Assembly: GCA_035534455.1 (NCBI GenBank)
Contig: DATLRV010000012.1
Coordinates: 1 to 64,000 of the forward strand
Reading direction: 5' to 3'
DNA: 64,000 nt
From: JAJYVT01 sp035534455
GTDB lineage: Bacteria > Actinomycetota > Acidimicrobiia > Acidimicrobiales > RAAP-2
Shown: positions 53,206 to 60,242 of the stretch, piece by piece
Layout of the letters: every line of letters begins with the position of its first letter
Numbering within the stretch: position 1 is the stretch's first letter
Notes under the pieces: model-generated
Told to the model about the DNA's origin: nothing
The model's input: the letters and a program-made list of their open reading frames with translations, nothing else
The model's database searches: none
Translations under genes and position numbers: made by a program

Positions 53206-53271
53206 CCATTGTGCAACCAGACGCAATTGTGCAACCAGACGCACAACCAGACGCAATTGTGCAACCAGACG
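53206..53271. repeat. Short direct repeats upstream of the acetyltransferase operon
   Basis: Four head-to-tail copies of an 18 bp unit, CAATTGTGCAACCAGACG, are present as 18, 18, 12 and 18 bp (the first has one mismatch and the third lacks six bases). They end 36 bp before the acetyltransferase start. The units are multiples of three and readable as L-C-N-Q-T repeats, but the strong Shine-Dalgarno further on argues against translation here. Confidence 0.8.
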
Positions 53272-53307
53272 TCCGCGGAGGCGTCGGCACTTGGCCAAGG
53301 AGTTGCC

Positions 53308-53967
53308 GTGTCGGACGGGTCTGAGACCGAGGTGGCGACCGGGGTCGGACCCGGCGCGCGCGCCACGCCGCCTGCCTACCCCAAGAGCGCCGAGCGCGAC
53401 GCGCGCATCCGCAACGGGGAGGTGGTGCACGTCCGTCCGATCCGGCCCGACGACGGGGCGATGCTCGTCGCGTTCCACGCGTTGCTGTCTCCCCAGTCGA
53501 TCTACCTCAGGTTCTTCAACTTCCACCCCGTGCTCTCGGCCCGCGAAGTCGAGCGGTTCACCAACGTCGATTACGTCGACAGGCTTGCCCTCGTGGTGCT
53601 CGCGGCGGGGCGGCTCGTGGCGGTCGGCCGGTACGATCGGCTTGCAGGGACCGACGACGCCGAGGTTGCCTTCTTGGTCGAAGACGACTACCAGCACCAG
53701 GGCATCGGGACCCTGCTCGCGGACGAGCTCGCGCGGGCTGCACGCGCCCGAGGCGTCCGGGGGTTCGTGGCGGACACGCTCGCGGAGAACGTCGGGATGC
53801 TCGAGATGTTCCGCGCCACCGGGTTTCCCGTACGTTCCGGGTTCGAAGAAGGCGTCGTGAAGGTGAGGTTCGCCATCGACCCGGTGCCCGCGTACCTCGA
53901 CGCACTGCGCCGCCGTGAGGCAGACCGGCGGATCGTGAGCGGACCCGCCGGGGGCGCCGCGTGCTGA
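53308..53967 (+). CDS. GNAT acetyltransferase, protein-lysine type
   Basis: This encodes 219 residues. The GNAT fold has VVHVRPIRPDDGAMLVAFH, LSPQSIYLRFFNFHP, VGRYDRLAGTDDAEVAF and the acetyl-CoA loop YQHQGIGTLLADELARAA. It resembles the GNAT domain of actinobacterial Pat/AcuA-like protein acetyltransferases, but without a cNMP or CoA-ligase domain. AAGGAG lies 6 nt before GTG 53308. Overlap with a deacetylase gene implies a reversible protein-acetylation module. Confidence 0.88.
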   Translation: MSDGSETEVATGVGPGARATPPAYPKSAERDARIRNGEVVHVRPIRPDDGAMLVAFHALLSPQSIYLRFFNFHPVLSAREVERFTNVDYVDRLALVVLAAGRLVAVGRYDRLAGTDDAEVAFLVEDDYQHQGIGTLLADELARAARARGVRGFVADTLAENVGMLEMFRATGFPVRSGFEEGVVKVRFAIDPVPAYLDALRRREADRRIVSGPAGGAAC

Positions 53968-55052
53968 TCGTCGCCGGGCCGGTCGGTGCATCGGAGCACG
54001 ACGGGGGATCGCATCCCGAGCGCCCGGCACGCGTCGGGGCGGTGCTTGCGGGGATCGACGACCTCCATCTCGGGAGCGACCTCATCACCGTGGACGCGCG
54101 GCCCGCCACCCGGGACGACCTCCTGCGTGTCCACGACGCCCAGTACGTCGACGAGCTCGAGGCGTTCTCGCGCCGCGGGGGAGGCTCGCTCGACCCGGAC
54201 ACCTACGTGACGGACACCTCCTGGGATGCGGCGCGCCGTGCGGCCGGCGCGGGCATCGCGGCGGTCGACGCGCTCGGCGCTCGAGGCGAGGGGGTCGCGT
54301 TCGTCGTGGTGCGCCCGCCGGGGCACCACGCCGAGGGGGCACGCGGGATGGGCTTCTGCCTGCTCAACAATGTCGCGGTCACGGCCGCGGCGCTCACGGC
54401 CCGCGGCGAGCGCGTCGTCGTGGTGGACTGGGACGTCCACCACGGCAACGGCACCCAGGAGATCTTCTGGGACGATCCCGCGGTGCTGTACGTCTCGACG
54501 CACCAGTGGCCGCTGTACCCGGGGACGGGACGCCCCGAGGAGGTCGGCGGACCGGGGGCGATCGGAGCGACGCTCAACGTGCCGCTGCCCCCCGGCGCGA
54601 CCGGCGACGTGCTGCTCCAGGTGATGGACGACGTCGTGGCGCCGGCGGTCGAGGCGTTCCGGGCGGACTGGGTGCTCGTGTCGTGCGGGTACGACGCCCA
54701 CCGCGACGACCCGCTCGCCGAGCTCATGCTGTCGAGCGCGGACTTCGGCGCGCTCGCCCGACGCGTCGCCCAGTTCGTGCCGTCGCCCGGCCGGCTGGTC
54801 CTGTTCCTCGAAGGCGGCTACGACCTGCAGGCGTTGCGTCGCTCCACCGCGGCCACGTTGGGCGCCCTCATGGGCGATCCCGCCGAGCCCGAGGCGCCGA
54901 CGTTCGGGGGGCCGGGCGGCGACGCGGTGCGCTCGGCGGCGCGGGATCGAAAGCGCGCCCTCGACGAGGCGTCGGACCGCCTCCACGCCCTCGGGTCGCT
55001 CGACGCCCCGGTCACGGTGCGGCGACGTGACGAATCAGGAGGGGCGCCGTGA
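53961..55052 (+). CDS. Histone deacetylase-family (AcuC-like) deacetylase
   Basis: This encodes 363 residues of the class II HDAC fold: the His pair in RPPGHHAEG, zinc ligands in DWDVHHGNGTQ and SCGYDAHRDDPLAEL, and the closing FLEGGYDLQ. It removes acetyl groups from lysines or small amides. It overlaps the acetyltransferase gene by 7 bp and is followed by an overlapping USP gene (GTGA), giving an acetylase-deacetylase-USP operon. Confidence 0.92.
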   Translation: MLIVAGPVGASEHDGGSHPERPARVGAVLAGIDDLHLGSDLITVDARPATRDDLLRVHDAQYVDELEAFSRRGGGSLDPDTYVTDTSWDAARRAAGAGIAAVDALGARGEGVAFVVVRPPGHHAEGARGMGFCLLNNVAVTAAALTARGERVVVVDWDVHHGNGTQEIFWDDPAVLYVSTHQWPLYPGTGRPEEVGGPGAIGATLNVPLPPGATGDVLLQVMDDVVAPAVEAFRADWVLVSCGYDAHRDDPLAELMLSSADFGALARRVAQFVPSPGRLVLFLEGGYDLQALRRSTAATLGALMGDPAEPEAPTFGGPGGDAVRSAARDRKRALDEASDRLHALGSLDAPVTVRRRDESGGAP

Positions 55053-55507
55053 CGGCGCCGATGCAGATCGTCGTCGGCTACGACGGGTCGCCGGACTCCG
55101 AGGACGCATTGCGGTGGGCCGCATCGGTCGCTGCGGAGCTCGGGGCGACCTTGTGCGTCGCCCACGCCGTCGGCCTCCTCGAACACGCGCACCTGGTGCC
55201 CCTCTCCGCGCACGAGGAGCGCGCACGATCCGTCGCCGCCCACGCGGGCGTGGACGCGGCGGCGTTCGAGTGGTGCGTCCTCGACGGCGAGCCCGCCTCG
55301 GTCCTGTGCCGCCTGGCAGAGGGGGCCGACGGCCCGGTGCTGCTCGTCGTCGGCACGCGTGGTGCCGGCGAGCATCCCGGTGCGGTCCTCGGCAGCACGA
55401 GCCTCGCGCTGGCGGAGCGTGCGCCAGCTCCCGTCGTCGTCGTGCCGCGCGGCCCCTCTGCGGAGATCAGGCCGCGTCGCGTGCCCGACGGATCTCCTCG
55501 AGCGTGA
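55049..55507 (+). CDS. Universal stress protein (copy 1)
   Basis: This encodes 152 residues: IVVGYDGSPDSEDALRWAA at the start and LLVVGTRGAGEHPGAVLGST-like nucleotide-binding segment near residue 105. USPs bind ATP or other nucleotides and act in dormancy and stress. It is translationally coupled to the deacetylase (GTGA). A second USP lies at 55846-56328. Confidence 0.9.
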   Translation: MTAPMQIVVGYDGSPDSEDALRWAASVAAELGATLCVAHAVGLLEHAHLVPLSAHEERARSVAAHAGVDAAAFEWCVLDGEPASVLCRLAEGADGPVLLVVGTRGAGEHPGAVLGSTSLALAERAPAPVVVVPRGPSAEIRPRRVPDGSPRA

Positions 55508-55676
55508 ACGTGACATCCTCGATCAAGTAGGGGCTCAGCGCCAGGCGCGTCCGTCGCTCGCCGCGCTGGGCGCGGCCGGGCGGGCGGTGCTTGGCGACCT
55601 GCACCGCGGCTCCGTGGCGAAGTCGACGGACCTCGTGCTCCTCGTGCTGCCCGGGGGTGACTGCGATGGTGCTCAT
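55467..55676 (-). CDS. Small basic hypothetical protein
   Basis: This encodes 69 residues from ATG 55676 with TGGAG close upstream. It is Arg-rich in the middle and ends in LSPYLIEDVTFTLEEIRRAR, a likely helix. It converges with the USP gene and overlaps its end by 41 bp. It may be real or a chance frame in GC-rich DNA, and no family is recognised. Confidence 0.4.
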   Translation of the reverse strand: MSTIAVTPGQHEEHEVRRLRHGAAVQVAKHRPPGRAQRGERRTRLALSPYLIEDVTFTLEEIRRARDAA

Positions 55677-55752
55677 GGCTCCATTCGACGCCGTCGTGGT
55701 GCCCGCCGACAGGGCCGAAGGGCCCGTCCCCGCCGCCGACGCGTGACGCGTC

Positions 55753-55801
55753 GTGCCCCGTGCCCCGTGCCCCGTGCCCCGTGCCCCGTGCCCCGTGCCC
55801 C
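55753..55801. repeat. Heptanucleotide tandem repeat GTGCCCC x7
   Basis: Seven perfect copies of GTGCCCC are followed by degenerate copies (GTGCCTC, GTGCGAC, GTGCGAC). The tract lies just after the stop of the leftward USP gene, outside any gene I would call. Being a 7-mer, its copy number is likely variable. Confidence 0.9.
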
Positions 55802-55845
55802 GTGCCTCGTGCGACGTGCGACGCCCGCGAGCGGTGGTGGAGGGC

Positions 55846-56328
55846 TCAGCGACCGTGGGCGGCGTCGCCGTGGAAGACCAGGACCGGGCAGTGCGCCTGC
55901 GCGGCGCAGTGCTCGCTCACCGAGCCGATCAGCATGCCCGCGAACTGGCCGTGCCCGCGTGAGCCGACGACGAGCAGCGTCGCCGTCCTCGAGGCGTCCA
56001 CGAGCACCTGGGCAGGATGTCCCTGGACCGTCTCGCTCTCCACCGAGAGACCCGCGTGGCGCTCGAGCAACCGGCTCGCCGCCGCGGTGAGGATCCGCTC
56101 GGCGTCCGCCGACGGGTTGTAGTCGTCGGTGAGAGGGAGGGCCCAGCCGTAGCTGGTGGGCCAGTCCCACGCCGCGACGAGCTTGACGGGCGCACCGGTC
56201 CTCTCGGCGTAGTCCCCTGCCCAGTCGAGCGCGGCGAGGGCGGATGTCGACCCGTCGATCCCCACCACGACCGGTCCACCTCGCGCGCTCGCGCCGGTGG
56301 CCGACGCCGCCTCGGTCGCCCGCGTCAC
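55846..56328 (-). CDS. Universal stress protein (copy 2)
   Basis: This encodes 160 residues: VVVGIDGSTSALAALDWAG at the start and the ATP-binding loop VVGSRGHGQFAGMLIGSVS near residue 125, followed by CPVLVFHGD. The intact G-x2-G-x9-G-S/T motif suggests ATP binding. It is coupled to the sensor kinase gene (ATGA), as USPs often are to DevS-type kinases. Confidence 0.92.
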   Translation of the reverse strand: MTRATEAASATGASARGGPVVVGIDGSTSALAALDWAGDYAERTGAPVKLVAAWDWPTSYGWALPLTDDYNPSADAERILTAAASRLLERHAGLSVESETVQGHPAQVLVDASRTATLLVVGSRGHGQFAGMLIGSVSEHCAAQAHCPVLVFHGDAAHGR

Positions 56329-57485
56329 AGCGGGACCCGCCAGACGATCGAGGTGCCGCCGGAGTCGCGCGCCTCCACCGACAGCTCGCCGCCGAGCTTC
56401 TCGGCCCGCCTGCGCAGGTTGGCAAGGCCGAGGCCCCCTGTCCCCTGGCCGTCGGGCGCCGTGGCGATGCCCCGGCCGTCGTCCACGACCTCGAGCGAAA
56501 GGGTGGATTCGTCGACCCGCAGGCGGACCTCTGCCCGCGACGCCTGCGCGTGCCGGCCGACGTTCGTGAGGGCCTCGCGGATCGTGAACAGGAGGTGGTC
56601 GGTGACGAAGTCGGGCACCGACGTCTCCACCGGCCCCTCGAAGAACACCGCGACGTCGAACCCGACGACCGGCCGGAGCTCGCGTACGAGGGCGAGCACG
56701 CCCGCCCTGACCCCGGTTCTCGTCGTGGATGTCCCCGCGAGCTCGAAGATCGACGACCGGATCTGACGGATGGTGTCGTCGAGGTCGCCGATCGCACGCT
56801 GGACGCGTTCGAGCGTCTCGCCGGCGAGCAGAGGGCGGGCGACGCCCTGCAGGCTGAGTCCCACCGCGAAGAGCCGCTGGATCACGGCGTCGTGCAGGTC
56901 CCTCGCGATGCGGTCACGGTCCTCGAGCACCGCCACCTGCCGGACGCGTTCTTGGAGGCGCGTGTTCTCGATCGCGATGCCCGCCGCCTGTGCGAACGCG
57001 CCGACGAGCTCCTCGTCGTCCTGGGTGAACTCCTCCCAGCCGATCTTCTCGGTGAGGTAGAGGTTTCCGTACACCTCGTTGTGGGCGCCGACTGGGACCC
57101 CGAGGAACGAACGCATCTCGGGATGGTTCGCCGGGAACCCCGCGCTCTGCGGATGTTCCGAGATGTTCCTGATGCGCAGTGCCTTGGGGTCCACGATCAG
57201 GAGGCCGAGAACGCCGAGGCCGGTGGGCCGTACGCCGATCGCCCGCTCCTCCTCGCCGCTCATACCGACCGTGATGAACTCCGAGAGCCCCGTGCGGTCC
57301 TCGTTCAGCACGCCGAGGGCGCCGTAGCGCGCGCCGGTCATCGAGCACGCTTCCTGGACGAAGTGCTCGAGGAGCACGGGCAGGCTGAGGTCCGCCTCGA
57401 GGTGGAGGACCGCCTCGAGGAGGCGCCGCAGCGTCGCGGGATCTTCGATGCGCCTGTGGGGCATCGAGCGAATGCTACTGGTCAT
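56325..57485 (-). CDS. DevS/DosT-like GAF sensor histidine kinase
   Basis: This encodes 386 residues. A single GAF domain (about 33-175) contains NHPEMRSFLGVPVGAHNEV, in which His121 corresponds to the heme-ligand position of mycobacterial DevS as I recall it. The HisKA_3 region has RIARDLHDAVIQRLFAVG (phospho-acceptor His198). The HATPase has VDDGRGIA and GGLGLANLRRRAE. Mycobacterial DevS and DosT have two GAF domains, so this is shorter. AAGGAGG lies before ATG 57485. The cognate regulator is probably the DevR-like gene at 58005. Confidence 0.9.
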   Translation of the reverse strand: MTSSIRSMPHRRIEDPATLRRLLEAVLHLEADLSLPVLLEHFVQEACSMTGARYGALGVLNEDRTGLSEFITVGMSGEEERAIGVRPTGLGVLGLLIVDPKALRIRNISEHPQSAGFPANHPEMRSFLGVPVGAHNEVYGNLYLTEKIGWEEFTQDDEELVGAFAQAAGIAIENTRLQERVRQVAVLEDRDRIARDLHDAVIQRLFAVGLSLQGVARPLLAGETLERVQRAIGDLDDTIRQIRSSIFELAGTSTTRTGVRAGVLALVRELRPVVGFDVAVFFEGPVETSVPDFVTDHLLFTIREALTNVGRHAQASRAEVRLRVDESTLSLEVVDDGRGIATAPDGQGTGGLGLANLRRRAEKLGGELSVEARDSGGTSIVWRVPL

Positions 57486-57627
57486 CAACCGATGCCTCCT
57501 TCCGTCCGTGGTCCACCGGCGGACGTTGGGACCCGCCATGTGACCGAGGACCCTGTTGGCCAGGCGGTCCCCCTCCAAAATTGGTGGTGGTACCGCTCTT
57601 CCGGTGCATGATCGTCGGAGGTGGTCG

Positions 57628-58029
57628 ATGGCCGAGGCGAGAGTGGCGGCGATGTCCATGTACAGCGAGCTCCTGGCGATGTCCGTGACGGCCGACGACG
57701 GCACCGCCGACCCGGCGTTCCCGACCGAGAAGCGCCTGTTGGACGAGCTCGCCGCGCAGCGCGACCGCCTCGAGGTCGAGAAGGCGATCTCCCCCGACCG
57801 TCGGTCGGACGCGCCGACGCGGGTGGCGAGCGAGCTCCAGTACGACCGGACGCTTCTCAAGCTCTGCCGGATGCACGGCATCGACTGCGACGTGGCGCGC
57901 TTCACACAGCCCGCGCGCGAGCGCCGGAGATTGGAGCAGGCGCTCCATGCGGCGGGGGTCGACCTGCGACGGGGCCGTTACCACGGGCAGCGCCGCACGC
58001 CCGATCACGAACCCCCCGACGGCTCCTGA
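57628..58029 (+). CDS. Conserved hypothetical protein
   Basis: This encodes 133 residues from ATG 57628 with GGAGG upstream. It is helical and highly charged, with KRLLDELAAQRDRLEVEK and VASELQYDRTLLKLCRMHGIDC, then a basic end. It is wedged between the sensor kinase and its regulator on the opposite strand and overlaps the 3' end of the devR-like gene by 25 bp. No family is recognised. Confidence 0.65.
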   Translation: MAEARVAAMSMYSELLAMSVTADDGTADPAFPTEKRLLDELAAQRDRLEVEKAISPDRRSDAPTRVASELQYDRTLLKLCRMHGIDCDVARFTQPARERRRLEQALHAAGVDLRRGRYHGQRRTPDHEPPDGS

Positions 58030-58679
58030 CGGTCGAGGGACGAGCGTCGCTCGGCGAGCTTCGTGGCGAAGACCGCCGCCTCGGTCCGCCGCTCCATCCC
58101 CAGCTTCGCGAGGAGGTTGGAGACGTAGTTCTTGACGGTCTTCTCGGCCAAGAAGAGCTCCTCGCCGATCTGCCGGTTCGTGCGTCCCTCGGCGATCCGG
58201 TCGAGGATGCGTCGCTCCTGGGCAGTCAGGGTCGCGAGGCGCTCGTCCTCCTGGGGTCCGCGGCGAAGGCGTTCGAGGACCCGCTCGGTGAGCTTGGGGT
58301 CGAGGAGGGTTCCGCCGGCACCGACCCTGCGGATGTCGGCGACGAGGTCCGTGCCGCCGATCTGCTTCAAGACGTAGCCCGCGGCCCCGGCCATGATCGC
58401 CGCGAGCAGCGCCTCGTCGTCGGCATACGAGGTGAGCATCAGGCAGGCGATCCCCGGGTGATCCGACCGGATCTGCCGGCAGACCTCGATCCCGCTGCCG
58501 TCGGGGAGGCGAACGTCAAGGATCGCCACATCGGGTTTGGCGAGCGGAATCCGGACGAGCGCGTCCTCGACCGTGCCGGCTTCGCCGACGACGCTGACGT
58601 CCTCCTCGGTCTCGATCAACGAGCGGAGCCCGGCCCGTACGACCTCGTGGTCGTCGAGCAGGAACACGCGCAGCGCCAT
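58005..58679 (-). CDS. DevR/DosR-like NarL-family response regulator
   Basis: This encodes 224 residues. The receiver has FLLDDHEVVRAGL, phospho-acceptor Asp55 in VAILDVRLPDG, Thr83-Ser84-Tyr85 and Lys105 in YVLKQIG. The LuxR-type HTH has LTAQERRILDRIAEGRTNRQ and LFLAEKTVKNYVSNLLAKLG. The sequence of the recognition helix and the LAKLGMERRTEAAVFA end closely follow mycobacterial DosR, which binds GGGAC-N4-GTCCC palindromes. Such palindromes occur nearby in this window. Confidence 0.92.
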   Translation of the reverse strand: MALRVFLLDDHEVVRAGLRSLIETEEDVSVVGEAGTVEDALVRIPLAKPDVAILDVRLPDGSGIEVCRQIRSDHPGIACLMLTSYADDEALLAAIMAGAAGYVLKQIGGTDLVADIRRVGAGGTLLDPKLTERVLERLRRGPQEDERLATLTAQERRILDRIAEGRTNRQIGEELFLAEKTVKNYVSNLLAKLGMERRTEAAVFATKLAERRSSLDRQEPSGGS

Positions 58680-58747
58680 GTCCAGAGTCTGCCACGGACC
58701 GACCCCGTCGGTGACCGTTCGCCGACGGGTCGAGAGCGCCCGGGGGG

Positions 58748-60241
58748 TCAGCACCCGGACGTGGACAGGCTCGCGGCGAGCGCCTCGAGCGCCCACTTCA
58801 CGCTGTCGTCGAACGCGCCCGAGGTGTCGAGGACGCGAGCGGTCGGCCACGGGTCGGCGACCCCCGCGAGCGCGTCCGCCACGTCGACGGTTGCATGGGA
58901 GTCGCCGCGTCCGCGATGCGGGCGCCCGGCGATGCGCGAAGCGCGCACCTCGGGGGCGCAACGGCATTCGAGCTCGACGAGTGCCGCTCCGGTCCGCCGA
59001 GCCGTGGTCGACGCGAGGTCGCGGAAGGCCGCGTCGGACCACGTGGCGTCGAGCACGACCGAGCGACCGCCGGTGAGCGGGTCAGCGGCTTTCGCGACGA
59101 GGTCCTCGTAGACCCCGAGCCGCTTCTCGGGGGTGTACGCACCGGTCGCGAAGGGAACGGGTCCGAGGTCGTCGGTGGTGCCTCGCGCACGGAGCTCGTC
59201 GGTCGAGAAGAGCGCCGCGCCGAGCTCGCGAGCGACGAAGGACGCGAGGGTCGACTTGCCGGTCCCGGGAAGCCCGCCGACGAGCACGAGGCGCGGGATC
59301 GCGGCCTCCATGTGCGAGATCGCCTGTGCGAGCACCGCAGAGGGTTCCGCCGCGAGCGCGCCGAGGCCCTGCTCGAGACGGAGGCACTCGACGAGGAGGC
59401 GCACGTGGGCCCGCACGGCGACGTAGAAGTGGAGGAGCGACTCGGGATGGTCGCTGGCGGAAGCCGTCCGGTACGCGTCGGCGAAGACCCGCGCCTCGCG
59501 CGGGGCACCGATGCGCTCGAGGTCCTGGGCCAAGAAGGCGGCGTCCGCGACGACGTCGGCGTGACGGAGCCGATCGTCGAACTCGAGACAGTCCAGGATT
59601 CTGGGGCCGTCGCCCAGACAGAAGACGTCGGCGCCCTGCAGGTCGCCGTGCCCGTCGCAGATCGCGCCGTCACCGATCCGTCGGTCGAACAAGGTGTGCC
59701 ACCCGGTCAAGAAGCGCTGTGCGAGCGTCGTGAGCCGCCGGTAGTCGTCGTGGTCGACGACGGGCCCAATGAACCTCCCGAGCGCCTCTTCGGTTGCCTG
59801 CCATCGCTGCCAGAGCGCGTCGGCGGTGGCCGAGGTGTCGATCATGGGCGACCGGCGCGCGGTCCGGTGGAAGCGTGCAAGGGTCTCGGCGATGCGCCAG
59901 AGCTCTTGGTCGACGTGCTCGCCGCGTTGGACCATCGATGCCAGGTTGCGATCCGCCGGGAGGCGGCGCATGACCACGGCGTGCTCCGCCGCGCGCCCGC
60001 CGACGAGCACCGTGGCCGTCCCCACGTACACGTCGGGGGACAGCCGGCGGTTCAGCTCGACCTCGCGCAGGCAGTCTTCGCGCCGGGCGTCGGCCTCGCG
60101 AAAGTCCGCGAACCCGTAGCTCACGGGTTTGCGTACCTTCACGACCCGGTCCCCGTAGAAGAAGAGCACCGACATGTGCGTCTCGAGCGCGGCGGCATCC
60201 ATGAACGCTGCTCCGGGCGCGTCGCGCCGTTCCTCGGCCAT
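58748..60241 (-). CDS. Bifunctional phosphotransferase / P-loop kinase (Rv2004c-like)
   Basis: This encodes 497 residues. The N-terminal APH-like domain has VVKVRKPVSYGFADF and GHGDLQGADVFCLGDGPRIL with LEFDDRLRHADV. The C-terminal P-loop kinase has VGGLPGTGKSTLASFVA and VVLDATWSDA. This two-domain architecture matches Rv2004c, a member of the DosR regulon of M. tuberculosis. Its substrate is unknown. It starts 1 nt after the second ftsH and is co-transcribed with it. Confidence 0.9.
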   Translation of the reverse strand: MAEERRDAPGAAFMDAAALETHMSVLFFYGDRVVKVRKPVSYGFADFREADARREDCLREVELNRRLSPDVYVGTATVLVGGRAAEHAVVMRRLPADRNLASMVQRGEHVDQELWRIAETLARFHRTARRSPMIDTSATADALWQRWQATEEALGRFIGPVVDHDDYRRLTTLAQRFLTGWHTLFDRRIGDGAICDGHGDLQGADVFCLGDGPRILDCLEFDDRLRHADVVADAAFLAQDLERIGAPREARVFADAYRTASASDHPESLLHFYVAVRAHVRLLVECLRLEQGLGALAAEPSAVLAQAISHMEAAIPRLVLVGGLPGTGKSTLASFVARELGAALFSTDELRARGTTDDLGPVPFATGAYTPEKRLGVYEDLVAKAADPLTGGRSVVLDATWSDAAFRDLASTTARRTGAALVELECRCAPEVRASRIAGRPHRGRGDSHATVDVADALAGVADPWPTARVLDTSGAFDDSVKWALEALAASLSTSGC

Positions 60242-60242
60242 C

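Noticed and set aside
53206..53271. CRISPR-like array
   Set aside because: The units are head to tail without spacers, are only 18 bp and have no cas genes nearby.
53191..53307. N-terminal extension of the acetyltransferase through the L-C-N-Q-T repeats
   Set aside because: A strong AAGGAG sits just before GTG 53308 and the extension looks unlike any GNAT N-terminus. The repeats are treated as non-coding.
57540..57553. GTGACCGAGGACCC as a DosR-like box upstream of the DevS-like gene
   Set aside because: It has two core mismatches and weak symmetry. It would be of interest for autoregulation, but the match is not good enough to list as a site.
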